NCBI GenBank assembly: GCA_011037195.1
Contig: JAAEAF010014702.1
Span: 93,055 to 157,054, forward strand
DNA from: Triatoma infestans
Taxonomy: Eukaryota > Arthropoda > Insecta > Hemiptera > Reduviidae
Direction of reading: 5' to 3'
DNA length: 64,000 bases
In this document: positions 58,480 through 64,000 of the stretch, one piece after another
Layout: each line of letters begins with the position of its first letter
How positions within the stretch are numbered: position 1 is the first letter of the stretch
Translations under genes and position numbers: made by a program
The notes under the pieces: model-generated
Told to the model about the DNA's origin: nothing
The model's database searches: none
What the model saw: only the letters and a program-made list of their open reading frames with translations

Positions 58480-59290
58480 CATTCTCTGTCATGCCCATTG
58501 CAATGAATTGGCAAATCAGCTTAACAATGACGTCAATCTCACTCCTATGACAGCCAATCTGTCTCTAGTGATAAGAGGAAGTGAATACAAGCTGACCATC
58601 TGAGCGCTTACAGTGAGTTTCAAATACTACTTTGAAGAGAGCAGTCTACAATAGTCAGCCTCCTACAGCCAGTCCCCAGCAGTCAGTCTCCAACTTTACT
58701 TTAAAGAGTAAACATCAGTCGCTACATCAATTTCAACCTTGAATGTTTCATTGAATATATGGTCGGTCCGCATGGATTATCCATCATAGCACGACTGGTT
58801 TCGAATACTTATTCACCATCAGAGTAGGGTTATCAATACGTGGAACTTTATGTTCCAACTTTTTGCTTTTACATTCTAATTTCTGGTATTTTATCCGTCG
58901 CAGCGCAGATTCCTTTTATGGCAGTTTCGGGTTTTCATCCACTATCAGAGCAATTCACCAAGTTCGAGTAGAGAGTTCACATCAACGCATTGTATCTGTT
59001 ACACTCACACTTGTTGGTTTTCAGTCTTACTTCTAACCAACCAGTTCTAACTTGTCACATCCTTCTTCAAACGTCTCGCAACACGCTTGCGTTCAACGCT
59101 ACACCATTCGCCATCACGCTACGAACCAGCCGTCACCTTTCGCCCTTCGTTGGTCACACTCTCTACTCACGCTTTACTCTCTTATCACCCACTCAGTAAA
59201 ATCGTAGATATATAAATGTGAGTTTAGTTGTCAGTACGTATATTCAAACATTTCACTATCGAATCCCATTAATTGAATTACCTAAGGGAC
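58480..59290 (+). repeat. LTR-like dispersed repeat, copy 3, with two hammerhead-like motifs on the minus strand
   Basis: The right half (CGCTACACCATTCGCCATCA, CGCTACGAACCAGCCGTCAC, ATATATAAATGTGAGTTTAG) matches copies at 1075 and 31130. On the minus strand, CTGATGG (58822-58816), a GAAT/ATTC stem and GAAAC (58802-58798) are read in order. A second set, CTGATAG and GAAAC, spans 58948-58924. Confidence 0.55.
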
Positions 59291-59845
59291 AATGTTTTCC
59301 ATTACAGCTAGTTTGAACTAATGCTAGCTTTATCTACTATTTATAGCAGATAAAGAGGGTATGAAACGAGAGGGGAGAAGAGTGTATAGTAGAGTGAGTT
59401 GAGAGTGTGACCAAGCGAAAAGTGAATAATGATGTTTGGTTGGTTGGTAGCCAGAAGTCATTTGCCATTACAAAGCGCTCTAGAAACAATGAGATAGATT
59501 GATAGCAGTACAATTTGATCCTGACTGTGCATAGACTGCCTCTATACATGCAGGCTGAGAAATAAAGTGTAAATTCCTCTGGATCCCCCTCTATCAAGAA
59601 GTCAAGCGAACGCGTGGGGTGAAGCAATCAAGGTAAGCGGAAAATCGCAGAAGAAATATTTTTCAATTTAATTAATTTTCCTGTTGTAAGATTGCGCCTC
59701 TTCTCGCAATCAAGTGGCAGAGACAATGTTTGGAAAGGATATGGTATCCAATTGCTTAGACTTGAGACTTAGAGAGTCTCTTCAGCAATGTGGAGTGGGA
59801 ATATCTCTCTCACACATATACACCATCCCACTTTAGTTTAACAAG
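59291..59845. other. No gene recognised
   Basis: No supportable coding or RNA feature. Confidence 0.4.
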
Positions 59846-60487
59846 CAACCTGGGATCCAGTTTTGAAAGGGGATTGGTTGGCCGTCAGCCAGCCATAGAA
59901 CAAATTCTAAGGGAGAATGCTCAGCTAGAGGGAGTAGCGCTATTGGTGGCGTTAAGGATGAAGGGTAACCAAGAGTGGCAGTGTGAACAAAATGAGCACA
60001 ATTGGGGAGATTGTAAGTTTTTGTGGGGAAATTTATTATCTTAGAGGTTGTCGGACATTTGTTGTCTAGTGCAGTTTTGAAACTCACCCAGCAGGAAGTG
60101 AGAGTACATTATAAGGTTACATATGTTGGCAGAGTTCTTTTAAAATCCTATAGTTTCTTCTATATCTTCCGTGTCATACACAATATGTGGTGTAATTACA
60201 AGGACAATCTTTTACCAAATTCGTATATCATTTTATGGGAGGGCAATGCTAGAAAATTATAGAGACATTTTCCGTGGTAGCCTGCTTCATTTTGTGGTTA
60301 TCGACCGGTTTCGGGCGTTCGCCCAACTTCAGGATGCGTTTTTCAGACAGTGTGACAACACAGACATGCACAGAGCAAACTTAGTTTACACACTGACTGG
60401 TTTTCAACCTGGGATCAGTTTTGGAAGGGGATTGGTTGGCCGTCAGCCAGCCATAGAACAAATTCTTAGGGAGAATGCTCAGCTAGT
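59846..60487 (+). repeat. Direct duplication of an 84-bp segment
   Basis: GGGGATTGGTTGGCCGTCAG with CCAGCCATAGAACAAATTCT and AGGGAGAATGCTCAGCTAG occurs at about 59848-59932 and 60406-60487 in the same orientation, with few differences. Both copies keep an open frame (GLVGRQPAIEQILRENAQL), but no family is recognised. Confidence 0.9.
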
Positions 60488-60660
60488 CTGTGTTGTCACA
60501 CTGTCTGAAATTATGTCTGAAATCTGAAACAGAATTGCTCTGTGCCAGTCTGTGTTGTCACTCTGTCTGAAAAACGCATCCTGAAGGTGGGCGAACGCCC
60601 GAAACCGGTCGATGACCACAAAAAGAAGCAGGCTACCACGGAAAATGTCTCTGATGCTCT
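60255..60660. repeat. Inverted repeat, arms about 110 bp, with hammerhead-like core in each arm
   Basis: The left arm (AGAGACATTTTCCGTGGTAG, CGACCGGTTTCGGGCGTTCG, TTCAGGATGCGTTTTTCAGA) is the inverse of the right arm at about 60545-60660 with a few mismatches. In the sense strand each arm has CTGAAG, a GGGCG/CGCCC stem and GAAAC (right arm 60581-60605). The second copy of the 84-bp direct repeat lies between the arms. Confidence 0.9.
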
Positions 60661-60899
60661 GCGGAACCAACCACCACAACAACTAGAAAATTATGATCAC
60701 CATTTTTCATTTGTAGAAAAGCTATTGATCTTTTGCTCGCTTCCACAACAATATACAGAGGTTACGATATATAAATATAGCACTTTACGATGGTTACATG
60801 CCACCAGATTGCCCACCACCAGACCATCACTTTGGGTTGTAAACAATATAATGAATAATGCGACGTCATTACTGATTACAGTTTTTATATTAATCATTA

Positions 60900-61395
60900 C
60901 CTAATAATTATCAGATGATTCATAAAACACATCTTCTTCCACTAATTATCAATTTATTACTATTATCTACATTTTCTGTTTTGTTTTTTAATTTTCCTTT
61001 GATTTTTGAATAAATTTTCTTGTAAAATGCAAAATAGATTTTTATTGTTACTTAGCCTTACTTCCAGTAAGAGGAAGTATTGCTGATCGTCTCAAATTTT
61101 CGAAATTGAGTTCCCAGTTGTAGTTTGAACTTCAAACAGTCAACATCTATATAGTGTGCACATTCTGTATGTTATATTATTTCTATTCTAATCAATTTTC
61201 TTCTTCTTTTTTTTTTTTTTTACACTTTTTCAATTTTCTTTTTACTCTTTACTTACAGTTATTATATCTTTTCTTACATTTCTTTTTTATTTCTTCAAAA
61301 CTTTTTTTTTGTTTGTTTTGTTTTTTGTTTTTTCTTCTTCTTTTTATTCTCTTTTCTACTTCAAACACAAGAAGTGAGAACCTGGGCTTGTGAAA
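60900..61395. other. Family end-B fragment and T-rich presumed LINE 5' UTR
   Basis: CCAGTAAGAGGAAGTATTGC at about 61053 is an end B in minus orientation. The T-rich run from 61195 to about 61360 directly precedes the LINE ORF1 and may be its 5' UTR. Confidence 0.5.
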
Positions 61396-63120
61396 ATGTC
61401 TACAGATAGTGGAGGGTCTCCTGGCCCTCCTCTTTTGGATCCAATACGAGATAAGTTGTGTGTTGGTGAAGGTATAACTGCCAATTTATCAAACACTAAT
61501 CTTAATTATGATAAAGTAAATAGTACTAATATGAATGTAGAAAAAAACAGTAACGTAAATAATGTCGATAATAAATGTAATATGGATGTGGAACAATGTA
61601 TGTCTAACTCCAGTACTAATCTCACATTAACACCAATCACGCATAATGAATCAGTTGTTAGAACTAATAAAAGATCAGGCGAGGCAATAGTGAGTAATGT
61701 CACTAAAGTGCATGTTCAAGAAGTTAACACTAATTCTAATAGAAATCAATCAATGCACAAACTTGATTATATCAGTAAAGCTAGTAAAAATCGCTATCGA
61801 CCCTCTGACAAGGGTCCATATGTCATTAATCTTGAAGGTAACAAGGGTAATTTAGGCAAGGTGCACAGAATGGCCTTAGGAAAATGGTTGTTTAAATCTG
61901 CTAAGGATTTTACACAGGAAATAATTGATATTTCTGTCGCTGGCCAGAATAGAATAAAAATTACTACAAGTACACCTCAGTCAGCTAATAACTTATTATC
62001 TCTAGATATACTTAAAGAGCGTGAAATTACAGCATACATTCCTAACTTCCGAGTACAATGTACAGGTGTAATTAGGGATATCGATGTGGATTTGGAGGAT
62101 AGTGAAATTTTAAATGAGCTTGTCTCCCCTTTCGCTCCTCTCGAAATTAGACGTCTCACTAGAAAAAAGTTTATTAATAATAAATTGCTAATTGAGAAAC
62201 TTCCGGTCTGTTTTATTAATTTTGATAGCCAATCACTGCCGCAGTATGTTTCTTTATATGGAGTTAGGTGTAAGGTTGATCCTTACATACCTTCCACAGG
62301 GCAATGCAAAAACTGTTTGCGATTCAGGCATTCAGAAGAGCAATGCAGAAGTAAAAGTAGGTGTGATCATTGTGGAGAGAATCATAAAATCAGTGAGTGT
62401 ACAGTGAGTGATGCTGTGTTGCCAACATGTGTTCATTGTAATGGTGATCATAGATCAACTTCTAGGGACTGCCCAATTAAAATAATGAAAAATAATGAAA
62501 TTAAAAATAAAATACTAAATAAAAATACATTCGCCACGGTTACAAAGAACAAATTTGACATTTTAAGTGAGAAGGAATTTCCTGATGTACTTACATCAAA
62601 TTCTACAACACGAGTAGTACGTAAACATAGTCAAAAACTGAATAAAACTAAAGCAGTTGATAAAGGAAATTTGTCAAAAGAATACCGTGACTTAATCAAA
62701 TCAAATACATTTGGTAATGAAGCGATACCGGTTGTTAACAATACTAACATACATAATGGCTCGGAAGTAGTGGAAAATAGAAAATTATACAGGCATTCTA
62801 TTGAACACCCACACCACCTACGTACAGACAGACGAACAATTAACCCAGTACAACGTAATCCAAACAACGACATTCAGACCGAAGAACAAGATAGTAATGT
62901 GGAATACGTCTTACAGTTAATTAATAAAATAAAATATAATTATTCAAATAAAAATGAAATTTTTAAATTTATTGCGTATAACTTGGAAAAAATTATGTCC
63001 AACAGTAATGACAGTTCAAAGTTAAATTGTACGAATTCAAAAGAACTGTCCAAATCCAACAACAAAGATACTAATACAGACTCATCAAATACACACACAC
63101 ATACACATAGCACACCATAA
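61396..63120 (+). CDS. LINE ORF1 protein (gag-like, three CCHC zinc knuckles)
   Basis: A 574-residue nucleic-acid-binding protein of a non-LTR retrotransposon, thought in this class to coat the RNA template. The first ATG of the open frame is at 61396. After a low-complexity Asn/Ser-rich N-terminus, an RRM-like segment lies at about residues 205-300 (GVIRDIDVDLEDSEILNELV ... YVSLYGVRCKVDPYIP). Three zinc knuckles of the insect LINE pattern follow: CKNCLRFRHSEEQC (from residue 304, CX2CX4HX4C), CDHCGENHKISEC (CX2CX3HX4C) and CVHCNGDHRSTSRDC (CX2CX3HX6C). The C-terminus is Ser/Asn-rich and ends in a His-Thr run made by a CA microsatellite. No stop or frameshift interrupts it. ORF2 begins 167 bp downstream in another frame. 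Confidence 0.93.
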   Translation: MSTDSGGSPGPPLLDPIRDKLCVGEGITANLSNTNLNYDKVNSTNMNVEKNSNVNNVDNKCNMDVEQCMSNSSTNLTLTPITHNESVVRTNKRSGEAIVSNVTKVHVQEVNTNSNRNQSMHKLDYISKASKNRYRPSDKGPYVINLEGNKGNLGKVHRMALGKWLFKSAKDFTQEIIDISVAGQNRIKITTSTPQSANNLLSLDILKEREITAYIPNFRVQCTGVIRDIDVDLEDSEILNELVSPFAPLEIRRLTRKKFINNKLLIEKLPVCFINFDSQSLPQYVSLYGVRCKVDPYIPSTGQCKNCLRFRHSEEQCRSKSRCDHCGENHKISECTVSDAVLPTCVHCNGDHRSTSRDCPIKIMKNNEIKNKILNKNTFATVTKNKFDILSEKEFPDVLTSNSTTRVVRKHSQKLNKTKAVDKGNLSKEYRDLIKSNTFGNEAIPVVNNTNIHNGSEVVENRKLYRHSIEHPHHLRTDRRTINPVQRNPNNDIQTEEQDSNVEYVLQLINKIKYNYSNKNEIFKFIAYNLEKIMSNSNDSSKLNCTNSKELSKSNNKDTNTDSSNTHTHTHSTP

Positions 63121-63287
63121 AATTATTCTAATTCGTCATATTATTTATAACAATAATTTTCAATCTGTTTTTTGCTCTAAATAACTACGCACATCTTAGT
63201 AATTATTTTCCTTTTATTTTATCTTTAATTTTGTTTTTCTTTTCTTTTATAAATTAGTAATTACAAAAAACAAAAACAAAAAAAAAA

Positions 63288-64000
63288 ATGATGAAAATGT
63301 TACAATTAAATATTAGATCGCTTCAGGTCAATAGAAACTATCTAGAAACATTTTTGAAATTAAACAACATAGAAATAGTTTTCTTATCAGAAACCTGGTG
63401 TAAACGTTTGCAAACCATTAATATTTCTAATTATACATTTATTAGAGCCGACAGAAATGACGGTTACGGTGGGGCCGAAATTCTGATCAGAAATAATATT
63501 TATTTCAAAAAAAGAATCTTTCAATCTAAATTTAATAACAATAAAATTCAAACCTGTGGAATCAGCTGTAAAATCTCAAATTCACACATCACTCTGGTTT
63601 CATTATATTGCGCACCTGGGCACAAATTAAAGTCCGAACTTTGGGCATCATTATTTCGATCCTTGAACTCTCCGTATCTAATATGTGGGGACTTCAATGC
63701 ATATCATAAAAGTTTTGGCTGCTCATTTAATAATTCTGATGGTAGGGAATTACTCGACGCTATACATGATGAAAATCTATGCTTGTTGAATGACGGCTCA
63801 GCCACACTGTTACAGAGACATGACATACGTCCTTCCGCCATCGATCTCTCCATTTGTTCCCCGTCACTCGTAGCTAGGCTAGATTGGAAGGTAATAGATG
63901 AACCTTTTGGGTCAGACCACTTAGGAATTCTCCTCACATTAGATAAAAACATCTTACCCATTCTCAATTCCAATCCGTCTCGTGGAAAATGGAATTTAAA
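63288..64000 (+). CDS. LINE ORF2, N-terminal AP-type endonuclease (runs off the window)
   Basis: The frame is open from ATG at 63288 to the window edge (237 codons). It matches the apurinic-like endonuclease that nicks target DNA in LINE retrotransposition: QLNIRS (Asn8), LSETW (Glu35), DGYGG (59-62 region), ICGDFNAYH (Asp135, Asn137, His140), AIDLSIC (Asp186) and GSDHLGI (Asp210, His211). All expected catalytic residues are present. A second ATG follows immediately at 63291, and an A-rich run (about 63266-63288) abuts the start. Reverse transcriptase should follow beyond 64000. With intact ORF1 this may be a young or active element. Confidence 0.93.
   Translation, partial: MMKMLQLNIRSLQVNRNYLETFLKLNNIEIVFLSETWCKRLQTINISNYTFIRADRNDGYGGAEILIRNNIYFKKRIFQSKFNNNKIQTCGISCKISNSHITLVSLYCAPGHKLKSELWASLFRSLNSPYLICGDFNAYHKSFGCSFNNSDGRELLDAIHDENLCLLNDGSATLLQRHDIRPSAIDLSICSPSLVARLDWKVIDEPFGSDHLGILLTLDKNILPILNSNPSRGKWNL

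Noticed and set aside
59790..60527. Shared open frame GLVGRQPAIEQILRENAQL as a gene
   Set aside because: Conservation between the two copies is at DNA level through a duplicated repeat; flanking frames differ and no family is recognised.
61154..61393. 79-codon Phe/Leu-rich open frame before ORF1
   Set aside because: Encoded by a T-rich run; more likely the LINE 5' UTR than a protein.

Overview
This window looks like a gene-poor, repeat-dense, AT-rich stretch of an arthropod nuclear genome, most likely an insect and possibly a hemipteran. The order is a guess from the style of the dispersed repeats. The basis for the call is the set of LINE remnants with RNase H or R1-like reverse transcriptase, a decayed Ty3/gypsy polymerase, a Penelope-like remnant, a hAT-type insertion, a tRNA-derived SINE, many CA/GT microsatellites, and two spliced exons of an animal-type alkaline phosphatase. 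No prokaryotic gene organisation is present.

The only confident host gene is alkaline phosphatase on the minus strand. Exons at 41862-42036 and 41605-41783 have good splice sites and matching phases. A weaker possible host segment is a pair of protein-like open stretches at 5600-6117 (+), which I could not identify.

The commonest occupant is one dispersed family of about 0.6-1.0 kb, present more than twenty times in both orientations. One end carries a GTGTGA/TCACAC hairpin followed by ACTTTCTCTTACTCC. The other end carries a CTCTTACT/AGTAAGAG-type hairpin and the inverse GGAGTAAGAGAAAGT. Its interior holds recurring modules that seed CA, GT and poly-C tracts. The best copy is 28148-29148.

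Other mobile sequence, left to right:
- 2925-4524 (+): RNase H-bearing LINE 3' end.
- 12592-13980 (-), 20370-20737 (+), 29157-29950 (+): three copies of one LINE family ending in TAA repeats.
- 22465-22807 (+): RNase H fragment.
- 23385-23760 (+): R1-type RT fragment lacking one active-site Asp.
- 23877-24458: long foldback element.
- 27917-30351: hAT-like insertion with an 8-bp target duplication, itself containing a full dispersed repeat and a LINE copy.
- 33984-36779 (+): degenerate Ty3/gypsy pol.
- 38230-39811 (-): LINE RT with one frameshift.
- 43670-44440: Penelope-like remnant.
- 48090-48322 (-): SINE with a 12-bp target duplication.
- 61396-64000 (+): apparently intact LINE ORF1 and the start of ORF2, running off the window.

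Several inverted or solitary segments share a hammerhead-ribozyme-like core (CTGA[T/A]GA, short stem, GAAAC). The clearest is at 22989-23017. Together with the dispersed family's end structure these are the most interesting unexplained signals. The remaining long gaps hold AT-rich sequence in which I recognise nothing.
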